Shown piece after piece: positions 39,633-47,313 of a stretch of DNA of 64,000 bases. The position numbers and the translations under genes were made by a program. This stretch comes from Lactococcus petauri. Its GTDB lineage: Bacteria; Bacillota; Bacilli; Lactobacillales; Streptococcaceae. The stretch covers positions 62,001 to 126,000 of the forward strand of contig NZ_MUIZ01000005.1 of assembly GCF_002154895.1 (NCBI RefSeq), in the 5' to 3' direction. How positions within the stretch are numbered: position 1 is the first letter of the stretch; every line of letters begins with the position of its first letter. The notes beneath the pieces are model-generated. The model saw nothing but the letters and a program-made list of their open reading frames with translations. It made no database searches and was not told the origin of the DNA.

Positions 39633-40857
39633 AAACTTCTCCTTTCATGAAATATTGAGCCTGTAGTTTTAAACTTTGCGCCAAGCGCATAATATCTTCT
39701 TTGCTCACAGCTTCTAATGCTTTCAAAAAAGTTGCTTCATCAACATAAAGTTCAGGCAAAACTTCGTGAATAAAAGCTTGTTCGATGAGATTCGAAGAAG
39801 AGTCAAGCGACATGAAGTAAGAATTTTTTAGCATTGTTTTAGTTTGCTCAATTTCTTGTGCGGTAAAGTCTCCAGATTGCATGGCTTGAAGTTGTTCTAG
39901 AATCAGCTCTCGTGCCTGTTGATAATTTCCTGCATCAATTCCTGCATTAACTCTTAGCAGGCCTGTAAAACTATCAAAAGCTGAACTTGCATAGTAAGCC
40001 AAGCTTGCCTTTTCACGCACATTCATAAATAATTTAGAATGTGCAAAACCACCAAAAAGGCCATTCATCACTTGTAAAGTCATGTAATCCTTGCTGCCAT
40101 ATGTTGTCGGTTGCGCAAAGGCCATTTGTAAAATAGACTGTTGCACCTCTTTAGCTTCGATTTTTTCTTGATAATCCTTGAGCTCTTGCTTATAAAAAAT
40201 TTCAGAATGCCCCTGGCGATCCTTAAAGTCAAAGTTTTGGAACAAACGTACAACTTCAGCTTCTTCCACATCACCTAGAACAAAAATATCAATCAGATTG
40301 TGATTAAGCATTTCAGTGTAATAATTAAAAACAGCTTCTGCTGTTTCTGCCTGCAAAAGTTCCACCGTTGCTACACCTGGGAGAGATTGTTTTGGATCCG
40401 TAAAGAAAAGGGCAGCCAACTGACGGCTGGCATAATAAGAGCGATCTTCATTCATAGCTTTAAGGTAGTTGATGAGATTTGTCTTTTCCCGCTGGAAAAC
40501 TTCAACATTATTATCTGGACTAAAGAGCGCTTTATGCATAAAGTCAACGGCACCTGCCAAAGTATCCACATCAACAAACTTAGGATTAACAAGATTCATA
40601 TGAATGCTCAACAAATGTTGACTGCCTTTTTTATTTACTGCAGTTGAGAAAGATGTCCCATAAAGTTCTGACAAGCGGCTTGAAAATGCTTGAGCTGTTG
40701 GGTATGCTGCATTGGTCGTTTCCCATAAATTAGAGATAATCACACGCTTAGCAATATTTTCTCGCGAAAGTTCTTCACGAAAGCGCACCATGAGACGTAT
40801 TGTTTTGAATTTTGTTTCTTTTATAACATGGAGATTTACTCCGCTGGCTAGTTTCAT
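39613..40857 (-). CDS. ymfF: M16 family peptidase-like protein YmfF (no zinc motif)
   Basis: 414 residues with the M16 fold (NGLFGGFAHSKLFMNVREKASLAYYASS, about 262-289, is the family's second-half signature). No HxxEH motif occurs in the first 100 residues, so it is probably the non-catalytic partner of YmfH. An extended -10 box TGCTATAAT is seen on the minus strand at about 40937-40945. It leads the ymfF-ymfH-rodZ-pgsA operon. Confidence 0.9.
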   Translation of the reverse strand: MKLASGVNLHVIKETKFKTIRLMVRFREELSRENIAKRVIISNLWETTNAAYPTAQAFSSRLSELYGTSFSTAVNKKGSQHLLSIHMNLVNPKFVDVDTLAGAVDFMHKALFSPDNNVEVFQREKTNLINYLKAMNEDRSYYASRQLAALFFTDPKQSLPGVATVELLQAETAEAVFNYYTEMLNHNLIDIFVLGDVEEAEVVRLFQNFDFKDRQGHSEIFYKQELKDYQEKIEAKEVQQSILQMAFAQPTTYGSKDYMTLQVMNGLFGGFAHSKLFMNVREKASLAYYASSAFDSFTGLLRVNAGIDAGNYQQARELILEQLQAMQSGDFTAQEIEQTKTMLKNSYFMSLDSSSNLIEQAFIHEVLPELYVDEATFLKALEAVSKEDIMRLAQSLKLQAQYFMKGEVYAEEEL

Positions 40858-40976
40858 AGATATCCCTTGTCTACTCCTCTTTTTAAGTTTAAAGGAACTT
40901 CTTTTAATCCTAAAAAGAGCAGGAGCTGTAATATCTCTATTATAGCAAATTTTCCACTATTTTTGAGACTCTTTAT

Positions 40977-40984
40977 GCTAAAAT
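40977..40984 (+). promoter_or_regulatory. Extended -10 promoter directly before yaaA
   Basis: TG-C-TAAAAT (TG at 40976-40977, TAAAAT at 40979-40984) ends 6 nt before the ATG at 40991. The predicted transcription start coincides with the start codon and no Shine-Dalgarno sequence is present. Confidence 0.7.
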
Positions 40985-40990
40985 AGAGTT

Positions 40991-41353
40991 ATGCAAAATT
41001 ACATTTTATTTGAAGAATACATCACTTTAGGACAAGTCATTAAAGAATTGGCCATTGTCAATACAGGAGGCCAAGCTAAGCTTTTTCTCGCTGAAAATGA
41101 AGGCAATATTTTCTTAAACAAGGAAGCTGAAAATCGCCGTGGCAAAAAACTGCGTGCGGGAGATGTTTTGGAGATTCCTGAATTTGGACTGATTCTCACA
41201 TTTGTCCACGCTTCTGAAGAAGAAATTGCTGAACGTGAAGAAGATAAGGCCGAGGAAGAACGCGTCAAAGCACTTGTCAAGAAAATGAACGCTCAAGTCA
41301 AAACTCAAAAGCCCAAAAAAGCGGCCAAGCCAAGATTCCCCGGCGCTAAATAA
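40991..41353 (+). CDS. yaaA: S4-domain protein YaaA with charged C-terminal tail
   Basis: 120 residues. The first 75 form a small S4 RNA-binding domain (ITLGQVIKELAIVNTGGQAKLFLAENEGNIFLNKEAENRRGKKLRAGDVLEI). The remaining 45 are a Glu-rich then Lys-rich tail (EEEIAEREEDKAEEER, then KTQKPKKAAKPRF), longer than the roughly 70-residue Bacillus YaaA. It lies 2 bases before recF, the usual Firmicutes arrangement, although dnaA and dnaN are not here. It is probably translated from a leaderless mRNA. Confidence 0.88.
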   Translation: MQNYILFEEYITLGQVIKELAIVNTGGQAKLFLAENEGNIFLNKEAENRRGKKLRAGDVLEIPEFGLILTFVHASEEEIAEREEDKAEEERVKALVKKMNAQVKTQKPKKAAKPRFPGAK

Positions 41354-41355
41354 GC

Positions 41356-42450
41356 ATGAAACTTAACAATATACAGCTCTATAATTTCCGAAATTATGAT
41401 AAGCTTTCCCTTGAATTTCATCCCAATCTCAATATCTTTTTAGGACAGAATGCCCAAGGTAAAACAAATCTTTTAGAAAGTATCTACTTTCTTGCTTTAA
41501 CACGTAGCCACCGCACCCATCATGATCGGGAACTGATTCGGTGGGATGCCAAAGAAATGAAGGTTTCTGGTACTGTCACAAAAGGCCACAGTAATATCCC
41601 TCTAGAAGTTGCTTTAACTCCTAAAGGACGTACGGCTCATGTCAATCATCTGAAAGAAAACCGCTTAGCAGACTATATCGGTCAGCTGAACCTTATCATG
41701 TTTGCACCTGAAGATTTAGAACTTATCAAAGGTGCACCAAGCATTCGCCGTCGCTTCCTTGATATGGAGATTGGTCAAATACGTCCCGTTTATCTTTATG
41801 ATTCGGTGCGCTATAACCGCGCTTTAAAAGAGCGAAATGCTTACCTCAAGATGGAACGCAAACAAATTGACACTACTTTTTTAGATGTTTTAGACAGCCA
41901 ACTGGCAGAACACGGTCAGAAGATTAGTACTGAACGTCAAAATTTTATTGACAAACTGGAAAAGCTGGCACAAAAAATTCATGCTCAACTCACTCATGGG
42001 CTTGAGGAGCTGCAGATTAATTATAAAGTTAATTCTACAGCTCTCTTAGAAGATTTGAAAAGCGCACGTGATAAGGATATCTTTCGTCATCAGACCTCTG
42101 TCGGTCCTCACCGAGATGATTTGACTTTTTTTGTCAATGGTATTAATGTTGCGGACTTTGGCAGCCAAGGCCAACAAAGAACCGTTGCTTTATCTGTCAA
42201 GCTCGCTGAGATTGATTTAATTTTTGAAGAGACTGGAGAATATCCTATTCTTTTGCTCGACGATGTCATGAGTGAGCTCGATAATAGCCGTCAGTTGGAT
42301 CTTTTAGAAACAACGCTCGGAAAAACACAAACCTTTATTACTACAACGACGCTTGACCACCTCAAAAACCTGCCAGAAAACTTAAGTATTTTCAATGTGA
42401 AGCAAGGAGAAATTGAAACAAATGGACAAGAAAGAACCACCACTGACTGA
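41356..42450 (+). CDS. recF: DNA replication/repair protein RecF
   Basis: 364-residue SMC-like ATPase that loads RecA at gaps in single-stranded DNA. The Walker A motif is GQNAQGKTNLLE (about 30-41), the signature is FGSQGQQRTVALSVKLAE (about 265-282), and the Walker B is PILLLDDVMSELD (about 297-309). Length is normal. It follows yaaA and overlaps the next small gene by 29 bases. Confidence 0.96.
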   Translation: MKLNNIQLYNFRNYDKLSLEFHPNLNIFLGQNAQGKTNLLESIYFLALTRSHRTHHDRELIRWDAKEMKVSGTVTKGHSNIPLEVALTPKGRTAHVNHLKENRLADYIGQLNLIMFAPEDLELIKGAPSIRRRFLDMEIGQIRPVYLYDSVRYNRALKERNAYLKMERKQIDTTFLDVLDSQLAEHGQKISTERQNFIDKLEKLAQKIHAQLTHGLEELQINYKVNSTALLEDLKSARDKDIFRHQTSVGPHRDDLTFFVNGINVADFGSQGQQRTVALSVKLAEIDLIFEETGEYPILLLDDVMSELDNSRQLDLLETTLGKTQTFITTTTLDHLKNLPENLSIFNVKQGEIETNGQERTTTD

Positions 42451-42643
42451 GGATAACCTGATCAAATTTAAGGCACTGGAGGCAGAAGGGGATTCTACGT
42501 TATTAAAGCGTATTTCACTTCTTGTTGAACAAGAACGTGAATTACGTCAACAAAAAGATAAACTCGAAGAAGATTTACGTGTATTGGTTCATATCAAAAA
42601 TAGCCATTACTCACAATTAGAGCAAAAAAATTCGGAACATTAA
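42422..42643 (+). CDS. Small coiled-coil protein overlapping recF
   Basis: 73 residues from ATG 42422; a TTG three codons earlier is the alternative start, and an AAGGAG lies upstream of both. The protein is almost all charged coiled coil (LLKRISLLVEQERELRQQKDKLEEDLRVLVHIKNSHYSQLEQ). It overlaps the end of recF and is followed by a terminator, so it closes the yaaA-recF operon. No function is recognised. Confidence 0.72.
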   Translation: MDKKEPPLTEDNLIKFKALEAEGDSTLLKRISLLVEQERELRQQKDKLEEDLRVLVHIKNSHYSQLEQKNSEH

Positions 42644-42655
42644 TTCCGAATTTTT
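42626..42655 (+). terminator. Terminator of the yaaA-recF operon
   Basis: A perfect 12-bp inverted repeat (AAAAATTCGGAA / TTCCGAATTTTT) with a 6-base loop, followed by more T residues. It begins inside the last codons of the small coiled-coil gene and could also serve the converging antiporter gene. Confidence 0.87.
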
Positions 42656-42665
42656 TTTACGTTAT

Positions 42666-44126
42666 TTATAAGCCAAGTAACTCTCTTAAACCATAATGAT
42701 TGCCAATCAAGCCAAAAGCTGCAAAGATAGACAAACCGATAATTACAAAAAGAACAATAATTTCTACACGAGAAAGTGTCTTACCATTTTCTTTCTTCGC
42801 TAAGTAGTAGAAAATAAAACCAATTGCATAGAGAATCGAAGCCATCCAAACATACTGCCAGCCTGAAAGCCACAGCGCTAAAATTTGGAAAGCAAGGGCC
42901 ACAAAGCCAATGACTATATTTTTTGTATTTTTTTCTTCAAGACCGTGTTTCATCATATATGCACCGACCAAAGCGTAACAGATCATGATACATGCTGTAC
43001 AGAGGTACACCATTACATTATAAGCATTTGCGACATAAAAAGTAACGATGATGAAAAATTGAACAAAGATTTGTGTAAGCCAAAGAGAATTTGCAGGAGC
43101 GTTATGTTTATTTAAGCGCCCAAACCATTCTGGGAGTAATTTTTGATTGGCCAACTGTGTTGTTGATTCCACTGGAAGCATCGTCCATGATATCCAAGCC
43201 CCTAAAACGGAAACAACAAGACCGCTGGCCATCAATGCGCCTCCAAAGCTACCAAGCATATCTTTTAGCATATAAACCATGCCTGGCGTTTTCATGGCAG
43301 CTAATTCTGCTTGATCATAATAGCCGAAAGGTAAGAGTGAAAGCAAGATGTAAATAAAAAGTAAAACGATAAGACCAATGATTGTCGCGCGGCCTGCATC
43401 AGATTTTTTCTTGGCACGATCGCCCATCATTGCCGCACCTTCAATCCCGACAAAGACCCAAATCATGACCATAAGAGAGCTTTTCACTTGATCGAGTAAG
43501 CCGCCAGCGGTCATTGACCCTTGAGCTTGAACCAAGCCTTGAGCATTTTCTGTAATATTGTTCCAAAAACCTGCAGTGAATACTCCTGCTTTGAACATAA
43601 AGATTCCTGTAATCATGAAAACAAAGATTGGGATTAATTTACAAACCAGAACAATGGTATTCACAATCGCTGCAGATTCGACCCCTTTACTCACCATCAA
43701 AGCTAAAAGCCAAGAAAGAATCGATACGGACACTACTGCAAAAACGCTTAGACTTCCATTTGCATCTGCAAATTTACCAGGGAAAAAGTAATCCATAGAT
43801 ATCATCATGAGCACGGCAAAGGCAATATTACCTAACCATGTGGACAACCAGTAACCCCACCCAGAAAGAAAACCTACCAAATCGCCAAAGCCTTCTCGCG
43901 CATAATCAGAAACCCCTGAAAGTTGTGGTTTGTTAATAATCAGATAGTTTAAGCTCAAGACAAGCGCTAAAAGCCCTAAACCAACGAAGAGCCATGCTAC
44001 GATTACACCACCTGCAGTAGCTCCATTGGCTAAATCGTTGGAAAGGTTAAATACCCCACCACCAATAGCACTGGAGACAACGATGGAGACAAGGGCTATC
44101 AGCCCCATCCCTTTTTTATTTTCCAT
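42666..44126 (-). CDS. APC-family basic amino acid/polyamine antiporter (ArcD-like)
   Basis: 486-residue, roughly 12-helix membrane protein of the APC superfamily, in the branch of arginine/ornithine-type antiporters. The N-terminus GMGLIALVSIVVSSAIGGGVFNL (about 5-27) is the substrate-binding unwound helix of that branch. IWVFVGIEGAAMMGDRAKKKSDAGRATIIG (about 223-252) is another signature. No arc or decarboxylase gene is nearby, so the actual substrates are unknown. Before insertion of the mobile element it would have followed galE with only a terminator in between. Confidence 0.85.
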   Translation of the reverse strand: MENKKGMGLIALVSIVVSSAIGGGVFNLSNDLANGATAGGVIVAWLFVGLGLLALVLSLNYLIINKPQLSGVSDYAREGFGDLVGFLSGWGYWLSTWLGNIAFAVLMMISMDYFFPGKFADANGSLSVFAVVSVSILSWLLALMVSKGVESAAIVNTIVLVCKLIPIFVFMITGIFMFKAGVFTAGFWNNITENAQGLVQAQGSMTAGGLLDQVKSSLMVMIWVFVGIEGAAMMGDRAKKKSDAGRATIIGLIVLLFIYILLSLLPFGYYDQAELAAMKTPGMVYMLKDMLGSFGGALMASGLVVSVLGAWISWTMLPVESTTQLANQKLLPEWFGRLNKHNAPANSLWLTQIFVQFFIIVTFYVANAYNVMVYLCTACIMICYALVGAYMMKHGLEEKNTKNIVIGFVALAFQILALWLSGWQYVWMASILYAIGFIFYYLAKKENGKTLSRVEIIVLFVIIGLSIFAAFGLIGNHYGLRELLGL

Positions 44127-44270
44127 TTATTTTTCCTATAATTCCATTTTATTTATATTGAAATATTTTCTTAATATAACATTTTTTGCATTTTCATGCA
44201 ACTTTCATCTGCTTTCAATCCTGTTTTCTTTATATTTTTACATTTCGAAGCGTTTTCTTACAAAAATAAC

Positions 44271-44304
44271 GAAAAAGCAACCCAAATTAAAAGATTGCTT
44301 TTTC
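44271..44304 (-). terminator. Original galactose operon terminator, now stranded
   Basis: GAAAAAGCAA / TTGCTTTTTC, a 10-bp inverted repeat, lies 8 bases downstream (minus strand) of the stop codon of the stranded galE tail. It is therefore best read as the host's original gal operon terminator, separated from the operon by the 7.9-kb insertion. The remaining stretch to the antiporter gene (44127-44270) is A/T-rich and holds only that gene's promoter region. Confidence 0.75.
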
Positions 44305-44312
44305 CATTTGTA

Positions 44313-44354
44313 TTAATATCCATTTGGATGAGAGCTATGCCATTTCCAAGCATT
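44313..44354 (-). pseudogene. galE: Stranded 3' end of the host galE gene
   Basis: Reading the minus strand from 44354 to 44313 gives NAWKWHSSHPNGY and a TAA stop. The functional galE ends [15 protein letters not shown]. The first six codons and part of the next are the 20-bp repeat itself. The remainder differs in sequence but keeps the GalE C-terminal pattern, as expected if this is the displaced native tail and the current galE end came with the element. Confidence 0.88.
44335..44354. repeat. Left attachment site (direct repeat copy 1)
   Basis: CTATGCCATTTCCAAGCATT, identical to 52250-52269. It marks the left end of the integrated element. In galE it encodes part of NAWKWHS. Confidence 0.92.
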
Positions 44355-44434
44355 TCTTCAAGATATTTTAAATATTTTAAACTTCCAAATACACCTTTAT
44401 TCGTTTTTTAATGATTTGATTTTTTTCTATTACC

Positions 44435-44470
44435 CATCCCATAAATGAAAGTGGGAAATTTATGGGAATT
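44435..44470. repeat. Putative integrase arm-type sites near the left end
   Basis: CCCATAAAT and ATTTATGGG form an inverted repeat here, with another CCCAT just before. The ATGGGAA/T words match the two ATGGGAAAA words near the right end (52141-52161), so both ends carry the same short motif close to the attachment sites. This suggests integrase or excision-factor binding. It is inference from pattern only. Confidence 0.45.
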
Positions 44471-44516
44471 ATTAGTCTATATTTTTTTAGATTCTATTTT
44501 ATATACTTCATCCACA

Positions 44517-45659
44517 TTATCTTATTTTTAGAATATCTTCAATTTGATTTTGATCAAGTTCAGAATTATGCACCACCCAAATATCTTCACCATCACTATC
44601 AAAATATGACAAAAAAGCTCCATCATAGTCGGTATTAATCTTTTTTTGTTTTAACTTTAAATCTGTCAGTTTTTTACTACTAAATGAAAGTTCCGTTCTA
44701 AGAGAGGGAGTATTGCTATAATACGATATGAACCCATTAACAAAATATATATGTGTTGCATCTTCAAGTAAGTTAAAAATTTTAACTGCGCGAATTGCAT
44801 TCTTAGTTAGCAAGTGTAATTGTTCCCTGACTTCATCCCATTTTTCTCGCTCATAATACTCATGATTAACTATGTTGTATGTTGCTTCAGTCATACTTTC
44901 GTTACCTTGAAACATATTTAAATGACCTTTATAAAACTCTGTTTTCTTATACTTATCTATAAAATCTTTTCCCAAAAATTCAAGCGTATCTTCCTTAAAA
45001 GGAAAGGTCATCGATTGAAAATGTATTTTATACATAATTTCTTCATCATTAAGAAGTAAAGGAAAAGGATCTATACACAGTCTTAAAAGAATAATTTCAA
45101 TTATCGAATTATTTATGAATTCAACAAACAACGACTTTCTCTCTTCTTTTCTTTTATTTAAAACTTCCATAATCGAATTTGGTTGATAAAATGTTTTATA
45201 TCCTTGTTTGTGTATATATTTGTTAACTATACCTAATCTTTCATACTGTTCAGAAAAAAAATCTGAAAAAGAACACCTTATTTCTTCATATACTAGATTC
45301 ATTTCCTTTAATTGCTGTTTTATTTTTCCATCAAATGGGAAGTTCTGAAGATTAATCCACTTTTGATAAAGTTCACTCTCTATAGGAACATCTTCAATTG
45401 AAACTCTTACAAGAACTCTTGAAATTTCTACAGCCGACCGAACACTATAAAATGCAGCGTCAAAAAAACCTAATTCAAATTGTTTAATACTATTTTTTAA
45501 CATATTTGCTGATTCCATAAAAAAAACATGCAATGACATTACATCTGAGCGTCCAGTAAAACTATCATCAATATTACTGATAACTCCTAATAACTGTTCT
45601 TTATTCTCAATATTTTCTTTTTCTAAATGCCTATAATATAATAAATTATCTAAATCCAT
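44517..45659 (-). CDS. Unknown 380-residue cargo protein of the element
   Basis: A soluble, mainly helical, 380-residue protein with high Lys/Glu/Ile/Asn content and no signal peptide. A segment near residues 48-85 (ANMLKNSIKQFELGFFDAA then FYSVRSAVEISRVLVR) has the look of HEPN-like helical domains, and a NKYIHKQGYKTFY stretch follows near 150. I do not see a convincing R-x4-H RNase motif. Its place at the element end opposite the integrase is where cargo such as phage-defence genes is often found. It has its own extended -10 promoter (45666-45674) 6 nt before the ATG and no ribosome site. The function is unknown; a defence role is only a guess from position. Confidence 0.75.
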   Translation of the reverse strand: MDLDNLLYYRHLEKENIENKEQLLGVISNIDDSFTGRSDVMSLHVFFMESANMLKNSIKQFELGFFDAAFYSVRSAVEISRVLVRVSIEDVPIESELYQKWINLQNFPFDGKIKQQLKEMNLVYEEIRCSFSDFFSEQYERLGIVNKYIHKQGYKTFYQPNSIMEVLNKRKEERKSLFVEFINNSIIEIILLRLCIDPFPLLLNDEEIMYKIHFQSMTFPFKEDTLEFLGKDFIDKYKKTEFYKGHLNMFQGNESMTEATYNIVNHEYYEREKWDEVREQLHLLTKNAIRAVKIFNLLEDATHIYFVNGFISYYSNTPSLRTELSFSSKKLTDLKLKQKKINTDYDGAFLSYFDSDGEDIWVVHNSELDQNQIEDILKIR

Positions 45660-45665
45660 AGTTAC

Positions 45666-45674
45666 ATTATATCA
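45666..45674 (-). promoter_or_regulatory. Extended -10 promoter directly before the cargo gene
   Basis: TGATATAAT on the minus strand (TG-n-TATAAT) ends 6 nt before the ATG of the 380-residue gene, so the mRNA should start at the start codon. Confidence 0.7.
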
Positions 45675-45798
45675 TGATTTCATAACCTTAATTTTTCTAC
45701 AAAAATTACTTAACCTTATTATTCTGTCCTATTGAATAATACAGTACACAAAAAAGACTATTATTTATAGCTTTTATATTGCATTTTAGAAAATATCA

Positions 45799-45807
45799 TG
45801 CTAAAAT
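45799..45807 (+). promoter_or_regulatory. Promoter of the element's rightward operon
   Basis: TGCTAAAAT (extended -10) lies 55 bases before the first rightward gene of the element. It is the only clear promoter I see before the run of small genes, tcpA and relaxase. Confidence 0.55.
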
Positions 45808-45862
45808 AAAGCAAGATAAAGAAGTTTATACGCTTTATAAATTTTAAAAAGAGAGGTAAATT

Positions 45863-46066
45863 ATGGCTCGTGGAAAACCTGTTCCAGCAGAAAGTATTTT
45901 TAAAGAACCTACTAAAATTTCAGCGGTAATTGATAAATCTACCAAACTAAACTTGGAAATTATCGCTGGTGAACTCGTTAGAGAATTCGGATTTGCTCCA
46001 ACTCAAGGACAAGTTATTGATCATATTGCTAACTACTACTTGGTTAACAATGATAATAAAAAATAA
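45863..46066 (+). CDS. Small basic protein, possible ribbon-helix-helix regulator
   Basis: 67 residues: a short basic start (MARGKPVPAESIF), KISAVIDKSTKLNLEIIAGELVREFGF (strand then helix, about 18-44) and TQGQVIDHIANYYL. The pattern of a beta strand followed by two helices resembles CopG/ribbon-helix-helix DNA-binding proteins, which in mobile elements act as regulators or relaxosome helpers. It has a GAGAGG ribosome site. A small hairpin terminator follows at 46065-46088. Confidence 0.65.
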   Translation: MARGKPVPAESIFKEPTKISAVIDKSTKLNLEIIAGELVREFGFAPTQGQVIDHIANYYLVNNDNKK

Positions 46067-46088
46067 ACGGTAGAATATTCTTCCGTTT
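46065..46088 (+). terminator. Hairpin after the small RHH-like gene
   Basis: AAACGG-T-AGAATATTCT-T-CCGTTT forms a nearly complete palindrome followed by TATTAAAA. It starts on the stop codon. It may be a weak terminator or attenuator for the downstream genes. Confidence 0.55.
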
Positions 46089-46181
46089 TATTAAAACTAA
46101 ATAAGCTGGTTTATAAATTTTATATGGTTTATTTTCATTTAACAAATAAATTGTAGATATAAAAAAATCAAGGATAGAAAA

Positions 46182-46253
46182 ATGAAAGAAAAAATTAACT
46201 TAGCATTAGAACAAAGCCTATTACTAAATTGGGAATATGATGATAATTTATAA
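46182..46253 (+). CDS. Possible 23-residue peptide
   Basis: ATG 46182 with an AAGGAT site upstream; it encodes MKEKINLALEQSLLLNWEYD followed by DNL and a stop. It is acidic, with a short amphipathic helix. It is the first of two tiny frames in the stretch 46089-46358, which holds no larger gene. Its reality is uncertain, and no family is known to me. Confidence 0.35.
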   Translation: MKEKINLALEQSLLLNWEYDDNL

Positions 46254-46274
46254 GTTTGAAGGGAACAAAAGATA

Positions 46275-46334
46275 ATGAATAACGCTAAACAGGCAAGAGC
46301 ACCAACATTTTTTATAGTAACTAGCAAAAAATAA
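46275..46334 (+). CDS. Possible 19-residue peptide
   Basis: ATG 46275 with GAAGGG 10-15 bases upstream; it encodes MNNAKQARAPTFFIVTSKK. A basic start and a short hydrophobic core followed by KK resemble short leader or signalling peptides, but this is weak evidence. It ends 24 bases before the next gene. Confidence 0.3.
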   Translation: MNNAKQARAPTFFIVTSKK

Positions 46335-46358
46335 AAATAGAAAAATGGAGAACTAAAC

Positions 46359-46640
46359 ATGAATATAATGGAAAAACTCAGAGTTATTCGATTTACTCAA
46401 GAGCAATTAGTACAAGCTGGTGAAGCTGTAAAACGTTTGACAGACTTAGATAAAAATCAGTTTAAAAATTATTTAAAGGAGTATGAAAATTTCACCACCC
46501 CTTTTGAGGAAAAGCTTCTGTTGCGGTTCGCATATTCAAAGATTGCTTTAGATATCGAAACACATACAATTTCAATGTATCAATATCTTTTGACAGGGAA
46601 AGGTTGGTCAGTAAAAAGAGCTTCCAGTTTTGAAATATAG
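46359..46640 (+). CDS. Element-borne hypothetical protein, 93 residues
   Basis: Soluble and helical, with a GGAG ribosome site. It includes MEKLRVIRFTQEQLVQAGEAVKRLTDLDKNQFKNYLKEYENF and ends GKGWSVKRASSFEI. No domain is recognised. It lies in the rightward operon before the membrane proteins. Confidence 0.65.
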   Translation: MNIMEKLRVIRFTQEQLVQAGEAVKRLTDLDKNQFKNYLKEYENFTTPFEEKLLLRFAYSKIALDIETHTISMYQYLLTGKGWSVKRASSFEI

Positions 46641-46668
46641 GTTTATTTTAGAAAGTAAAAGGTAAAAA

Positions 46669-46917
46669 ATGAAAATTAATGTTTTTAAAATTTATACTCT
46701 ATTTTCTTTAAGCCTCTTAACACTTATTAGTGGTGTAAGAATAGAACCTAAATTTCTCTTAACTTCAAACCCTCAGCAACGTATAAAATTTTTAATTAAC
46801 GGTTTTGATTTTAGAAATTGCTTGATGGCACTCATCATTTGTACAGTAATATACTTGATTTTAGAATTTAACAATTATTTATTAGAAAAAAAGGGGAAGA
46901 AAAATGAAAAAAAATAA
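46669..46917 (+). CDS. Small membrane protein 1 of three
   Basis: 82 residues with two hydrophobic helices (about 5-22 and 47-66), an outside loop (EPKFLLTSNPQQRIKFLINGFDF) and a basic tail (YLLEKKGKKNEKK). The layout and tail resemble the next gene, with which it overlaps by 14 bases. Probably a transfer accessory protein; unknown family. Confidence 0.68.
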   Translation: MKINVFKIYTLFSLSLLTLISGVRIEPKFLLTSNPQQRIKFLINGFDFRNCLMALIICTVIYLILEFNNYLLEKKGKKNEKK

Positions 46918-47122
46918 TAACTACAATGGTTGGACTATATCAACAATATTTTTATTAGGCGTTATAGCCTTCCTATCAGGATTTTCAGGATCTATCAAAG
47001 TATTAATGTTTGATCCTTTTAAAGCCTCTATTATCTCACTAATTTTCGGAGTAATCCTCCTACTTCTCCAGTTACCTTTATTTTTAAATCAATATTTAGA
47101 AAAGAAAGATGGTAAACACTAA
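46904..47122 (+). CDS. Small membrane protein 2 of three
   Basis: 72 residues with two hydrophobic helices (about 11-28 and 42-62), the loop SGSIKVLMFDPFKASII and the tail YLEKKDGKH, similar in plan to the previous gene. The stop overlaps the next start by one base. Confidence 0.68.
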   Translation: MKKNNNYNGWTISTIFLLGVIAFLSGFSGSIKVLMFDPFKASIISLIFGVILLLLQLPLFLNQYLEKKDGKH

Positions 47123-47313
47123 TGAGTGATAAATTTAAAAGTAACGTTACATTTGCTGTAGCAATTATTTCTTTACTGATTTGTATTCCCTTTACTGGTT
47201 CTATGCAAGTGATTGCTGCTTTGATAGGAGTAGTGCTCATTATCATCTCCTTTTACTACATGATAAAGCAGAAAATAAAAAGTATTATTTCTTTTTTTAG
47301 AGAAATGAGATGA
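47122..47313 (+). CDS. Small membrane protein 3 of three
   Basis: 63 residues with two hydrophobic helices (about 9-26 and 29-47) and a basic tail (KQKIKSIISFFREMR). It overlaps the start of the coupling ATPase by four bases (ATGA), so translation is coupled and a joint role at the membrane is plausible. Confidence 0.68.
   Translation: MSDKFKSNVTFAVAIISLLICIPFTGSMQVIAALIGVVLIIISFYYMIKQKIKSIISFFREMR

Noticed and set aside
44313-44354. tRNA gene as the integration target
   Set aside because: No tRNA fold or CCA end is found at either junction; both junctions read as the galE C-terminus.
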